Shown: piece by piece, positions 16,366 to 25,798 of the stretch
Layout: each line of letters opens with the position of its first letter
How positions within the stretch are numbered: position 1 is the first letter of the stretch
NCBI GenBank assembly: GCA_029933075.1
Contig: JAOZOW010000003.1
Location: forward strand, 21,595 to 85,594
Length of the DNA: 64,000 nt
Source of the DNA: Deltaproteobacteria bacterium
GTDB taxonomy: Bacteria > Desulfobacterota > DSM-4660 > Desulfatiglandales > Desulfatiglandaceae
Direction of reading: 5' to 3'
Notes under the pieces: generated by a model
What the model saw: the letters and a program-made list of their open reading frames with translations, nothing else
Databases searched by the model: none
What the model was told of the DNA's origin: nothing
Position numbers and translations under genes: made by a program

Positions 16366-18522
16366 ATGTTCAAGGACATCCAGACCATAATGAGCCCTGC
16401 CTCCATTGCGGTAGTGGGGGCCACGAACCGGCCCGGCAGCGTGGGGCTGGCTGTATTTCGCAACATACTTGAGGCAGGATTCCGCGGGGTCCTCTACCCG
16501 GTGAATCCAAGAGCAAGGTCTGTTAGGAGCGTAAAGGCCTACCCCTCACTCCAAGAGATCCCTGATGAGGTGGACCTCGCTGTTATTATTGTCCCGGCAG
16601 AGATAGTGGACGAAATCCTCGAACAGGCCGCCCTTAAAGGAGTGAGGGGAGCCATTGTCATCACTGCCGGGTTCAAGGAGGTCGGCGGCCGTGGTGTGGA
16701 ACTGGAAGAGCGCCTGAAGGAGGTGGTGAACAAGTATGGGATCCGGCTTGTGGGTCCCAACTGCCTTGGAATTATTAACAACAGCGAAGAAGTCCGTATG
16801 AACGCCAGTTTCGCCCCCAAGATGCCGAAGGCCGGAAACATCGCCTTTATTTCCCAGTCAGGGGCACTGTGCACCGCGGTCCTGGACTATGCCGAGGGGA
16901 GAAACATTGGATTTTCCAAATTTATCAGTTTCGGCAACAAGGCCGATGTCAATGAGATAGACCTACTCCATTACCTGAAAGAGGATCCTGACACGGATGT
17001 CATCCTCATGTATCTTGAGGACATCAGCAATGGGAGGGAATTTCTTGAAACCGCCAGGGAAATTACGTGGGAAGCGCGGAAGCCCATGCTTGCCATCAAA
17101 TCAGGCCGCTCACCTGAAGGCGCCCGGGCAGCCGCCTCCCATACCGGCTCCCTTGCTGGTTCAGACACCGCTTACGACGCCATTTTTCATCAAAGCGGGA
17201 TCCAGAGAGTGGAAGGCGTGAACGAGCTTTTTCATTACGCCCTCGCTTTTGCCAGGCAGCCTGTCCCCAGGGGGAACCGCATTGCTATTGTGACCAACGC
17301 CGGAGGACCGGGCATCATGGCAACGGATGCCGCCATTCGCCACAACCTTGAGATAGCCCCGCTGGAACAAGAGACAAAGGAGAAATTGAAGGAGGCGCTT
17401 CCCCCCACGGCAAGCATCCAGAATCCGGTGGACGTGATCGGAGACGCCACATACGAACGTTATGAGGCGGCCATCCGTCATATCCTTCAGGATCAGAACG
17501 TGGATGGGGCCATCGTGATCCTCAGTCCTCAGGCCATGACCTCTCCCCTTGAGACCGCCCGGATCGTACCCCGAGTGGTGGAGGGTATAGACAAGCCCGT
17601 GCTCTGTTCTTTCATGGGAATCGTGGATGTCTCGGAGGGCATACGATATCTGGAAGAACATGGAATCCCCAATTACGCCTTCCCCGAGGCTGCTGTCAGG
17701 GCCATGGCCTCAATGGTCCGGTACGGGAATCTCCTGAGGCTGGACAAGAGACAGGTACGCAGGGTGGCGGCGGACAGGGAAACAGCAGCGCATATAATTC
17801 AGGAGAGACTCTCGGGGGAAGATCGGTATTTCATGTCCGAAAACGAGGCAAATGAGATCCTTCAGTGTTACGGATTCCCCGTGTTGAAAGGTATTCTGGT
17901 GCGAGACCCATCGGAAGTGGGAAAAGCGTTTCAGGAGATCGGTCCTCCCGTGGCCATGAAGATTTCATCTCCCGACATTGTTCACAAACTTGATGCCGGA
18001 GGGGTCCTCCTGAAAATAAGCACCGAGGAAGAGGCCCGGCAAGCCTTTGCAGAAATCCTGGAAAATGCCGCGGATTTTAACCCGTCGGCACGAATAGAGG
18101 GAGTCCTGATGGAACGGATGGCCAGGGACGGGGTGGAAGTGATACTTGGAGCAAGCCGCGATCCGGTCTTTGGCCCCATCTGCATGTTCGGCCTGGGGGG
18201 CACCTTTGTGGAGGCCTTCAAGGATGTCACTTTCCGCTTGGCGCCCATGTGGGAAATCAGCGCGGAAATAATGATCCGCAGCATCAAGGCCTTTAATGTC
18301 CTAAAAGGCGTTCGCGGGACCCCTCCTTCTGATATCGATGCCATCAAAGACTGCATACTGAGACTTTCCCAAATGGTCAGCGACCATCCCGAAATTGCCG
18401 AGATGGATATTAACCCTCTGATCGTCTACCCGGAGGGCGAAGGATGTGTCGTGGCAGACAGCAGGATTCTGGTGGTGCGGGAAAACACCCCCGCTACCCT
18501 TTCCCCAGGGACAAATTCTTAG
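16366..18522 (+). CDS. Acyl-CoA synthetase, ADP/NDP-forming, fused alpha-beta
   Basis: Interconverts an acyl-CoA plus ADP and phosphate with the free acid plus ATP, an energy-saving reaction in anaerobes; likely acids are acetate or branched and aryl acids. The 718 residues contain the CoA-binding Rossmann domain (VVGATNRPGSVG, about 14-25), the flavodoxin-like ligase domains (SHTGSLAGSD holds the phospho-histidine region), and a C-terminal ATP-grasp domain (from about residue 490, VAMKISSPDIVHKLDAGGV, ending EMDINPLIV). The ATG at 16366 has GGGGAAAAGG upstream. Its last 29 bp overlap the end of the MFS gene on the other strand. Confidence 0.92.
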   Translation: MFKDIQTIMSPASIAVVGATNRPGSVGLAVFRNILEAGFRGVLYPVNPRARSVRSVKAYPSLQEIPDEVDLAVIIVPAEIVDEILEQAALKGVRGAIVITAGFKEVGGRGVELEERLKEVVNKYGIRLVGPNCLGIINNSEEVRMNASFAPKMPKAGNIAFISQSGALCTAVLDYAEGRNIGFSKFISFGNKADVNEIDLLHYLKEDPDTDVILMYLEDISNGREFLETAREITWEARKPMLAIKSGRSPEGARAAASHTGSLAGSDTAYDAIFHQSGIQRVEGVNELFHYALAFARQPVPRGNRIAIVTNAGGPGIMATDAAIRHNLEIAPLEQETKEKLKEALPPTASIQNPVDVIGDATYERYEAAIRHILQDQNVDGAIVILSPQAMTSPLETARIVPRVVEGIDKPVLCSFMGIVDVSEGIRYLEEHGIPNYAFPEAAVRAMASMVRYGNLLRLDKRQVRRVAADRETAAHIIQERLSGEDRYFMSENEANEILQCYGFPVLKGILVRDPSEVGKAFQEIGPPVAMKISSPDIVHKLDAGGVLLKISTEEEARQAFAEILENAADFNPSARIEGVLMERMARDGVEVILGASRDPVFGPICMFGLGGTFVEAFKDVTFRLAPMWEISAEIMIRSIKAFNVLKGVRGTPPSDIDAIKDCILRLSQMVSDHPEIAEMDINPLIVYPEGEGCVVADSRILVVRENTPATLSPGTNS

Positions 18523-19699
18523 TCACAGCGTTCAAGAGCAAAATAAACAGGACGATCCCAAAGGATACCCCGGCCAATACCACGAACACGGCCGACAGGG
18601 ACCACAGGCCCTTGATCCATCCAACCAGGTGGACCGAAAGGGCACCCACCCCAAATGTGAGAATGAACTTGGTTCCATAAGCGCTGTGCCTGAGTTTGTC
18701 GGGTGTCAGATAAGCTACCAAGGTATTCTCCACGGGCTGCATGCCCAGGAAAAAGAACAAATAGCCCATAGCCACGAAAAACAACGGAATATCCGTGGTG
18801 TAGGCCATGAGCAAGGCCAAAGGCATGGCCAGAGAGTGAAACAGGAGATAGGACTTTCGCGCATCCAACCTCTCTGCGGCCATCCCTCCCATATACTGGC
18901 CTACCATCCCGACCAGCAAGGCAATCGATGTCAGGGCAGTGGCAGCCACATTCTTGGATGGAAGCAACCACTGCAATCGGTTCAATGCCTCAAAAAGCCC
19001 CTGACTTTTCAGCTCGAAGTATGAAGGGAGAATCACTGTCGTCCCCCGGTACGCTACCCCGCCTAACATCATGCAAACGCATAGGATCACAAAACCCGTA
19101 AGAAGATAACCCGACCCGTGCGACTCGGCTTTGCTGTTCCTCTCCGGCTCCCTCGACCTCAGGAGGATCATCAGGAGGGCACCCATGAGATTAATACCAC
19201 CCAAAAAGAGGTATACAGCGCGGATGCCAAAGAAATAGTTGATCACCCCGGTAAGAATGGGGGCAGTGGCAAGGCCCGCGTTTCCCGCCATCCCATTGTA
19301 CCCTAAAGCCATGCTCATTCTTGAAATCCCTCTGGATATCAGTCCCAGACCCGCCGGATGATAAATGCCAGAGAAAAGCCCGACCCCGGCGAGGAACAGA
19401 GATAATATGTTCGGCCTATGTATAAAGGCAGCGGCACCGAGACCGCAAAGGCCGGCACCTCCATAAAATACAAACAACAAAGGCCTTGCTCCCATTCTGT
19501 CGCTTAACAGACCCCAAGGCAGGGCAGTGATGCCGAACAGCAGATACATCCAAAAAGAGAGGGCCAGAACCTGAGCCAAATCCATGCCAAAGCTTTCCGC
19601 AAGGGGCAGGACAATAGCCGGAAAGGTGAGCATGTTGAAATGGCTCATGAAGTGGCCAAAGCATGTTATAGCCAGGATATTTCGCTCGTTTGAGTTCAC
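18494..19699 (-). CDS. Major facilitator superfamily transporter
   Basis: Secondary transporter of 401 aa with about twelve membrane helices. The loop 2-3 motif of the superfamily is present as GLLSDRMGARP (about residues 63-73). A central loop around residues 192-200 (RSREPERNSKAES) separates the two six-helix halves. The substrate cannot be told from the sequence. A strong promoter lies about 50 bp upstream. The gene is divergent from the ornithine cyclodeaminase-like gene, with the two -35 elements only 25 bp apart, so they may share control. Confidence 0.85.
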   Translation of the reverse strand: MNSNERNILAITCFGHFMSHFNMLTFPAIVLPLAESFGMDLAQVLALSFWMYLLFGITALPWGLLSDRMGARPLLFVFYGGAGLCGLGAAAFIHRPNILSLFLAGVGLFSGIYHPAGLGLISRGISRMSMALGYNGMAGNAGLATAPILTGVINYFFGIRAVYLFLGGINLMGALLMILLRSREPERNSKAESHGSGYLLTGFVILCVCMMLGGVAYRGTTVILPSYFELKSQGLFEALNRLQWLLPSKNVAATALTSIALLVGMVGQYMGGMAAERLDARKSYLLFHSLAMPLALLMAYTTDIPLFFVAMGYLFFFLGMQPVENTLVAYLTPDKLRHSAYGTKFILTFGVGALSVHLVGWIKGLWSLSAVFVVLAGVSFGIVLFILLLNAVTKNLSLGKG

Positions 19700-19750
19700 A
19701 AAAAACCGGATACCGGGTCTTCGGCAGTGCCGTATCTGGCAGGATGAGCG

Positions 19751-19780
19751 ACTATAGGTTCAGAGGATCCGATGTGTCAA
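19751..19780 (-). promoter_or_regulatory. Promoter of the MFS gene
   Basis: On the minus strand TTGACA (19775-19780) and TATAGT (19751-19756) lie 18 bp apart, leaving a leader of roughly 45 nt before the start at 19699. Confidence 0.6.
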
Positions 19781-19805
19781 GGAAAACGTTTCACCCATTT
19801 GTGGA

Positions 19806-19835
19806 TTGACACAGACTGTTTTTTCCCCATATACT
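19806..19835 (+). promoter_or_regulatory. Promoter of the ornithine cyclodeaminase-like gene
   Basis: TTGACA (19806-19811) and TATACT (19830-19835) at 18-bp spacing, about 100 bp before the start at 19937. It is divergent from the MFS promoter. Confidence 0.58.
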
Positions 19836-19936
19836 CCGTGCATCCCTCGCAAAATCCGTTTGAGAGGGACTGCCTTTCCTCCTTTCAGCATCCAGGACTC
19901 AACCACTTTCCCAACAACAGCCCTGGAGTCGAACGC

Positions 19937-20920
19937 ATGGAGACATTGATCATCACCAAAAAGGACATTGAAGCTGTTCTGACCCCCTCTGTTGCTATCA
20001 AAGCAGTCCAAAAAGCGTTCAGGGCTCAGGGCTCAGGTCAGGTGGACATGCCCGCAAAGAGTTATCTTTATTTCAAGAAAGGGGACTTACGAAGCATGCC
20101 AGCCTATGTCCATGGGCAGGGCGTTAATATGGCAGGCATCAAGAGCGTCAATGTGCATCCCGATAACCGGAGACAGGGTCTCCCCTCTGTAATGGCTGTC
20201 ATAACGTTGACAGATCCCAAAAACGGGTTTCCTTTAGCCATCATGGATGGCACCTACCTGACCAGCATCCGGACGGGGGCTGCTGGTGGATTGGCGGCCA
20301 AGCTGTTGAGCAGAAAAAACGCCCAAGTTGCAGGGTTCGTTGGATGCGGTGTCCAGGCACGTACACAGCTATCATGCCTAATGGAAGTCCGAAACCTCAA
20401 GTACATAAAGGTCTGGCAGCGCTCACGCAAATCATCTTCAGCGCGCCATTTCTGTGAATGGGCGCGGGAAACCTACCATCTGGAAACGCTGATATCACCT
20501 GAGATCGATGAAGTCACGACAGATGTGGGCATTCTGGTTACCGCAACGCCTTCCTGCAAGCCGCTGGTCAATCATGTTTCGCCCGGCACACACATCAATG
20601 CATTCGGTGCGGATGCCAAGGGCAAGCAGGAGATCAGCCCAAGGATCTTGAAACAGGGGAAGATCATAGTTGATGACTGGACACAGGCATCCCATAGCGG
20701 AGAGATAAACGTCCCCCTAAGCAAAAGGCAGATCTTCAAGAAACATATCTACGGTGAACTGGGAGAAATAGCGGCCGGGAAAAAACGGGGGAGGACTTCG
20801 GAAGAGGAGATCACCCTTTTCGACTCAACCGGTCTTGCCATTCAGGATGTGGCCTGTGCATTCTACGTTTACAAAGAGCTTAAAGGCGGGGCCGGCGTCA
20901 AACGAGTTACGCTTTTTTAG
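19937..20920 (+). CDS. Ornithine cyclodeaminase / mu-crystallin family dehydrogenase
   Basis: NAD(P)-dependent enzyme of 327 aa acting on an amino or imino acid; family members include ornithine cyclodeaminase, alanine dehydrogenase and ketimine reductase, and I cannot choose between them. The substrate-contact lysine lies in AGIKSVNVHP, the dimer/substrate segment is TSIRTGAAGGLAAKLLSRKN, and the Rossmann loop is GFVGCGVQARTQL. The ATG at 19937 has GGAG eight bases upstream. An upstream in-frame stretch from 19772 covers the promoter and is not coding. It is divergent from an MFS transporter gene, possibly an importer or exporter of its substrate. Confidence 0.88.
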   Translation: METLIITKKDIEAVLTPSVAIKAVQKAFRAQGSGQVDMPAKSYLYFKKGDLRSMPAYVHGQGVNMAGIKSVNVHPDNRRQGLPSVMAVITLTDPKNGFPLAIMDGTYLTSIRTGAAGGLAAKLLSRKNAQVAGFVGCGVQARTQLSCLMEVRNLKYIKVWQRSRKSSSARHFCEWARETYHLETLISPEIDEVTTDVGILVTATPSCKPLVNHVSPGTHINAFGADAKGKQEISPRILKQGKIIVDDWTQASHSGEINVPLSKRQIFKKHIYGELGEIAAGKKRGRTSEEEITLFDSTGLAIQDVACAFYVYKELKGGAGVKRVTLF

Positions 20921-20986
20921 GCTCCCCCAACGGCCTTATGTTACGCTCATCGCGTCCGGGGAGAGGCAGCCTCCTATTTTTTTGGC

Positions 20987-21736
20987 ATGGGGAAGCGCAG
21001 TCAACAGTTCAAAAGGGATGACCTTGCGCGGTTTTTAATCTATATCCTTGCCCATAGACCCGATGAATTCGGTCTTGTTCCTGATGAAGAGGGCTTTGTG
21101 CCTTTCAAAGAATTACTACAGGCAATTCATGAAGAGCCGGGGTGGGGATATGTCCGCCAATCCCACATCAATGAAGTCCTGATGGGGAGACACAGGGACA
21201 CTTTTGAATCCGAGGGAAAACGTCTAAGGGCTGTTACAAGGAAATGGCGCCATGCCACTGAATCGGCTGGAACCCTCCCCCCCAAGGTTCTCTTTTCCCC
21301 CATAAGGAGAAAGGCCCACAGAGTGGTGATGGAAAAGGGTCTACGATCTGCTGGCGACAGGCCTGTCATTCTCAGCTCGCAAAAGGAAATGGCCAGAAGG
21401 ATCGGGGTAAGGCGAGATCAAGAGCCGGTGTTGTTAGAAATCTTGGCCGCCGCTGCCGCTGATAAAGGCATACATCTGATACCGTTTGGCGACCTGTTTC
21501 TAACCTCCGAGATCCCCCCGCAGTTCATTGCGGGTCCGCCGGTTTCAGACGAGGGAATGGAATCGGGCAGGGACAAAGTAATGAAAAAGGATACCCCTTT
21601 ACCCATTGAGGTAGCGACAAGGGGCTTACTCCTGGACCCTGACAGGGACCCCCACCTTCGCAGGACAGCCAAAGGCAAGAAACGGAGAGGCTGGAAGGAA
21701 GAGGCCCGCAAGTTGAGAAGGAACAAACGAGGTTAG
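20987..21736 (+). CDS. KptA/Tpt1-like protein with degraded active site
   Basis: A 249-aa protein that follows the layout of RNA 2'-phosphotransferases, which use NAD+ to remove a 2'-phosphate from RNA. The N-terminal winged-helix lobe aligns (FLIYILAHRPDEFGLVPDEE, then FVPFKELLQAI), and so does the ADP-ribosyltransferase lobe ending FLTSEIPPQFI. The catalytic elements differ from the usual ones: LRHxP reads LAHRP (Ala22), the RANQGHS segment reads RAVTRKWRH, LYHGT reads LFSPI (102-106), and RxHVHLS reads GDRPVILSS. A basic tail of about 50 residues (KKRRGWKEEARKLRRNKRG) is added. The start lacks a good ribosome site. The NAD-synthesis gene pncB follows 17 bp later. It may bind RNA or nucleotide without the normal reaction; I recognised it by pattern, not alignment. 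Confidence 0.72.
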   Translation: MGKRSQQFKRDDLARFLIYILAHRPDEFGLVPDEEGFVPFKELLQAIHEEPGWGYVRQSHINEVLMGRHRDTFESEGKRLRAVTRKWRHATESAGTLPPKVLFSPIRRKAHRVVMEKGLRSAGDRPVILSSQKEMARRIGVRRDQEPVLLEILAAAAADKGIHLIPFGDLFLTSEIPPQFIAGPPVSDEGMESGRDKVMKKDTPLPIEVATRGLLLDPDRDPHLRRTAKGKKRRGWKEEARKLRRNKRG

Positions 21737-21753
21737 CGGGAGAATGGATAAAA

Positions 21754-23220
21754 ATGTGGTCTGAATGGAGCCTGCTTACAGATCTATACCAGCTCACCAT
21801 GGTAGGGGGGTATGTTCAGGAAGGAAAGACAGACCAGTGGGCCAACTTTGACTATTTCTTTCGTGCTATTCCCGACAGCGGCGGCTACTGCGTGCTCGCC
21901 GGGCTGGAACAGGTGATCCACTATATCGAAACCCTTCGCTTCAGCCAGGAAGATCTCTCATATCTTGAAGGTCTGGGCATCTTCCCAACAAAATTTTTAG
22001 CCTATCTTGAAAACTTCAGATTCACAGGAGACCTGTGGGCGATGCCCGAAGGGACTCTCGTGTTTCCCCATGAACCTCTGATCAGAGTCACGGCCCCGCT
22101 GCCCCAGGCCCAGCTTATCGAGACCACCCTGCTCAATGTGATGAACTATCAGACGCTGATTGCCACAAAGAGTGCGAGAGTATGCTGGGCCGCCCAGGGA
22201 GATACTGTAGTGGATTTCGGCCTTAGAAGGGCACACGGCCCCTCCGGCGCCTTGATGGCTTCCCGTGCCGCATACATCGGGGGAGTGGATGCCACCTCTA
22301 ATGTACTTGCAGGCCGCATCTACGGCATTCCCGTACGGGGCACTCACGCCCATTCATGGGTAGAAAGCTTTTCGAACGAACTGGAAGCGTTCCGGGCCTA
22401 TGCCAGGGTATATCCCGACTCCTGCCTGCTGCTCGCTGACACCTACGATACGCTAAAGAGCGGTGTACCAAATGCTATCAGGGTGGGTCAGGAACTAAGA
22501 GAAAGAGGTCATGAGCTCCGGGGCATCCGTTTGGACAGCGGCGATCTGGCCTATCTCAGCAGGCAGGCCCGCCGTATGCTGGACAAGGCGGGCTTTTCCA
22601 GGGCCGCCATTGTCGCGTCCAGCGATCTTGACGAATGGATTATGGAGAGCCTCAAGAGACAAGGGGCGAACATTGATATCTGGGGGGTGGGTACCCGGCT
22701 GGTGACATCCTTCTCATGCCCCGCCTTAGGCGGAGTCTACAAACTTACGGCCCTGGATGAAGGAAAAGAAAAAATGGTCCCTAAAATCAAGCGTTCGGAC
22801 AACCCGGAAAAGGTGACCAACCCCGGACGCAAGAAGGTCGTGAGGATGTATGACCGAAACGATCAGATGAGAGGCGATATCCTTTTTCTTGAAGAGGAGG
22901 AACTGCCGGAAGGTCGCCCATTTAGGGCCTATCATCCTATGTTCTCCCACGTATACAAGGAGTACACGGAGGAGTTCAAAATGAAAGAGCTCCTCGTCCC
23001 GATATTTCAAAAGGGCCGGTTAGTCTATGCGCTCCCTGAGCTTAACACCATAAGGGCCAATACCCTCAAAAATCTGGATCAGCTTGATGCGGCATACAAG
23101 CGGTTCCATAATCCCCATGCCTATCACGTGAGCCTGAGTTCCTATCTTTTCGGTATCAAACGACGTCTGCTGCGTCAGGCCGGAAAAGCGGAAAATCCGC
23201 TTCATATACCTCACCCCTGA
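21754..23220 (+). CDS. pncB: Nicotinate phosphoribosyltransferase
   Basis: Makes nicotinate mononucleotide from nicotinate and PRPP in NAD salvage. The 488 residues fit the longer bacterial form. Family landmarks are LTDLYQLTM at the N-terminus, FGLRRAHGPSGAL (phosphoribosyl site), GTHAHSW (196-202, holding the histidine phosphorylated in this family) and RLDSGDLAYLS. It follows the KptA-like gene by 17 bp on the same strand. The last 65 bp are also coding for MtaB on the opposite strand. Confidence 0.95.
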   Translation: MWSEWSLLTDLYQLTMVGGYVQEGKTDQWANFDYFFRAIPDSGGYCVLAGLEQVIHYIETLRFSQEDLSYLEGLGIFPTKFLAYLENFRFTGDLWAMPEGTLVFPHEPLIRVTAPLPQAQLIETTLLNVMNYQTLIATKSARVCWAAQGDTVVDFGLRRAHGPSGALMASRAAYIGGVDATSNVLAGRIYGIPVRGTHAHSWVESFSNELEAFRAYARVYPDSCLLLADTYDTLKSGVPNAIRVGQELRERGHELRGIRLDSGDLAYLSRQARRMLDKAGFSRAAIVASSDLDEWIMESLKRQGANIDIWGVGTRLVTSFSCPALGGVYKLTALDEGKEKMVPKIKRSDNPEKVTNPGRKKVVRMYDRNDQMRGDILFLEEEELPEGRPFRAYHPMFSHVYKEYTEEFKMKELLVPIFQKGRLVYALPELNTIRANTLKNLDQLDAAYKRFHNPHAYHVSLSSYLFGIKRRLLRQAGKAENPLHIPHP

Positions 23221-24508
23221 GGTGGGATGCTTCATTCAGTTCAACTCGCACAGGCACAAAACGGCCAGTGCCGCCACCCGGGAAGGGAAACCGCACAGGC
23301 AGGTAGTTGTCGCTCCTTCCTTCCATAATCTCCTCCTGACCGAGATGCCACCTTTCCGAGAGAACCTCAAACACCTCTCCCACGCAGCCATCATAAAAGA
23401 GACCTCTTTTTTTGGCTCCCAGTTCCCTCAGCTCCGCACTCCTTTTCTTGATGATGGCCGGGGCGACCTGCCCATCCATTTTTGCGGCGGCCGTACCCTT
23501 TCGGGGTGAAAACGGGAATACATGGAGATAGGCCACCGGAAGGTCATTGAGCAAGGTACAGGTGTTATTATGAGCCGTCATGTCTTCTCCCGGGAACCCC
23601 GCCATCACATCGACCCCAATGGCAACAAGGGGAATGCTATCATGAATACTCCCAACAAGCCTCTCAAATGCTGCTGCGGTATATCTCCGGTTCATCCTCC
23701 TGAGGATCCGATCATCACCGCTCTGAAGGGGGATATGGAAATGGCGGCATAGCCAACCCTCAGAGGCCACCATCTCTATGAGTTCGGAATCGATCTCATT
23801 GGGCTCAAGGGAGCTCATCCTGATCCTCAGAGGAAATTTCTCTTTGCCGATTTGTCTGAGAAGATCTTTCAGGTCCATCTTTGGTGTCAAGTCGACGCCA
23901 TACATCCCCAGATGAATGCCGGTGAGTACGATCTCCTTGTGGCCGTTTTCGGCCAGGGATTCTAACATATGCAGGACTTCGGCCGGGGGGAGGCTTCTAT
24001 AAGGCCCTCTGGCAGAGGGGACGATACAATAACTGCAAAATGCTTCGCATCCATCCTGGATTTTCAGGAAAGCCCTGGTACGACCTGAAAACCTGCTCAC
24101 TTCCAAGCAGTCGAAAGCCATACCTTCCTCAAATTCCCCAAGGAAAACCGCCCTCCCCTCTGAGCGCAACGCCATGGGGACCAGCCGCGCGAATTCCTGC
24201 TTCCTCCTGTTGTCAACGATCAGCCTTACCCCCCCTATCCTGGACAGTTCCTCCGGAAAGACCTGAGCATAACAGCCGACGGCAGCAACGAGGCTGCCGG
24301 GGTTGCGCCGCAAGGCCTTCCTGATCTCCTGCCTCGACTGATGAGACGCCCTTTGAGTAACTATACAGGTATTCACAATCACCAGATCAGACCTCTGGCC
24401 TTCCCGCACAAGGCTCCACCCTGCCCGGGTCAACACCTCCTCCAGAAAAGCGGACTCATACTGATTGACCTTGCATCCGAGGGTTATGACTCTGAATCTT
24501 CCACCCAT
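23156..24508 (-). CDS. mtaB: tRNA t6A37 methylthiotransferase MtaB
   Basis: Radical SAM enzyme that adds a methylthio group to threonylcarbamoyl-adenosine at position 37 of ANN-reading tRNAs. It has 450 aa. The auxiliary cluster cysteines occur in TLGCKVNQYE, NTCIVT and AVGCYAQ, and the SAM cluster in CEAFCSYC. A C-terminal TRAM-like RNA-binding domain covers about residues 375-440. VITLGCKVNQYES is characteristic of MtaB rather than MiaB or RimO. Its 3' end overlaps pncB. The sulfur-transfer gene mnmA lies 42 bp upstream, giving a tRNA thiolation pair. Confidence 0.93.
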   Translation of the reverse strand: MGGRFRVITLGCKVNQYESAFLEEVLTRAGWSLVREGQRSDLVIVNTCIVTQRASHQSRQEIRKALRRNPGSLVAAVGCYAQVFPEELSRIGGVRLIVDNRRKQEFARLVPMALRSEGRAVFLGEFEEGMAFDCLEVSRFSGRTRAFLKIQDGCEAFCSYCIVPSARGPYRSLPPAEVLHMLESLAENGHKEIVLTGIHLGMYGVDLTPKMDLKDLLRQIGKEKFPLRIRMSSLEPNEIDSELIEMVASEGWLCRHFHIPLQSGDDRILRRMNRRYTAAAFERLVGSIHDSIPLVAIGVDVMAGFPGEDMTAHNNTCTLLNDLPVAYLHVFPFSPRKGTAAAKMDGQVAPAIIKKRSAELRELGAKKRGLFYDGCVGEVFEVLSERWHLGQEEIMEGRSDNYLPVRFPFPGGGTGRFVPVRVELNEASHLRGEVYEADFPLFRPDAADVV

Positions 24509-24550
24509 AGTCCATTTGCCCTACCGATTCACAATCTCAGAACTTCCACA

Positions 24551-25648
24551 TCAGAACTCAATGCCTTCCTTCGGCCTTGCCCTTTCTCCCTTCACTATCC
24601 ATCCCCCGCCCATAACACGATCCCCTTCATAACATACCAAGGCCTGTCCCGGGGTTACCGCCCACTGGGGCCTGTTGAATACGAACCGTACCCTGTCCGG
24701 CGACAACACTTTAAGCCGTCCTGAGGATGCCCTGTGCCGGTACCGCACCTGGGCCAAGGCCTCCATCTCCTTTTCGGGAGGCACCCCTGAGATCCAATTA
24801 AATTGATCTGCTTCCACCGCACCAGCATAGAGATCCTCTCGCCTTGCCACCACTACCTCCCTGCTCATCGGGCGAATCTCTTTTACGTAGTAAGGCCTTG
24901 AAGAGGAAACACCGAGACCCTGTCTCTGCCCGATCGTGTAACGGTAGACCCCTTTGTGGGTGCCCAGGAGATGCCCCTGTTCGTCCACAATATTTCCTTT
25001 CTGGGCCTCCCCCACCTCTTTTCTGTGTTCAATAAAAGGGCGATAATCATTGCCCGGAATAAAGCAGATCTCCCGGCTCTCCGGGATGCTGTGAGCAATA
25101 ATTTCCCTTTCCTTGGCCTGGGACTTCACCCCTTCTTTGGTCATCTCCCCCAAAGGGAATATTATCCTCGAAAGATGGGAGCAGTTGAGCCGGTGGAGAA
25201 AATAGGACTGTTCTTTGCCCCTGTCCCTGCCTCTCCAGAGCTCCGCTTGGGATTCGCCTTTTCCCCTTTTTATCCTTGCATAGTGGCCTGTGGCGATCCA
25301 GGGTATGCCCCTGTCATCCGCGTATTGCATCAGGTATTCGAACTTGACCAGCTCATTGCACCTGACGCAGGGGTTTGGTGTGAGTCCTTCGAGATATTCC
25401 CGCACAAAGGGTTCGATCACTTTTTCCTGAAAGGCCTCGGTGAGGTCTATCATTTCCAGTGAGATATTCAAATGGGCAGCAATCCGCCTGGCCGCATTCG
25501 CCCTTTGTTTTCTGCTCTGGGGGGAGGCAGGAAGCAAAAAATGAAGGGCATGCACCTTCCACCCAGCCTCCTTAAGTAAGGCCAGCGCAAGGGCGCTGTC
25601 CATTCCGCCGCTTGCGGCAACCACCACGCTTGAAGACCCTTCCAGCAT
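24551..25648 (-). CDS. mnmA: tRNA 2-thiouridine(34) synthase MnmA
   Basis: ATP-dependent thiouridylase for the wobble uridine of Glu, Gln and Lys tRNAs. It has 365 aa. The PP-loop ASGGMDSA is at about residues 12-19. The two catalytic cysteines occur in TPNPCVRCNE and REICFIPG. GTHKGVYRYTIGQRQGLG is the family segment before the C-terminal barrel. It precedes mtaB in a minus-strand group. About 150 bp separate it from the ferredoxin gene upstream. Confidence 0.95.
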   Translation of the reverse strand: MLEGSSSVVVAASGGMDSALALALLKEAGWKVHALHFLLPASPQSRKQRANAARRIAAHLNISLEMIDLTEAFQEKVIEPFVREYLEGLTPNPCVRCNELVKFEYLMQYADDRGIPWIATGHYARIKRGKGESQAELWRGRDRGKEQSYFLHRLNCSHLSRIIFPLGEMTKEGVKSQAKEREIIAHSIPESREICFIPGNDYRPFIEHRKEVGEAQKGNIVDEQGHLLGTHKGVYRYTIGQRQGLGVSSSRPYYVKEIRPMSREVVVARREDLYAGAVEADQFNWISGVPPEKEMEALAQVRYRHRASSGRLKVLSPDRVRFVFNRPQWAVTPGQALVCYEGDRVMGGGWIVKGERARPKEGIEF

Positions 25649-25798
25649 GACCAGATCCTTTTGGGGTGAGGATATGAATTCAGCGGGCTACCGGCACTTG
25701 CCGGACCCGAGAGGTGGGAGCGCAGCAGCTGGCGAATGGGAAAATGGATGGGAGAACGTTGGGTTGTCGATATGCTGAAACCTCTGTTCTCGATTCCA

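Noticed and set aside
24956..25462. Open frame of 168 codons antisense to mnmA
   Set aside because: mnmA is intact and conserved. The antisense frame has no recognisable domain.
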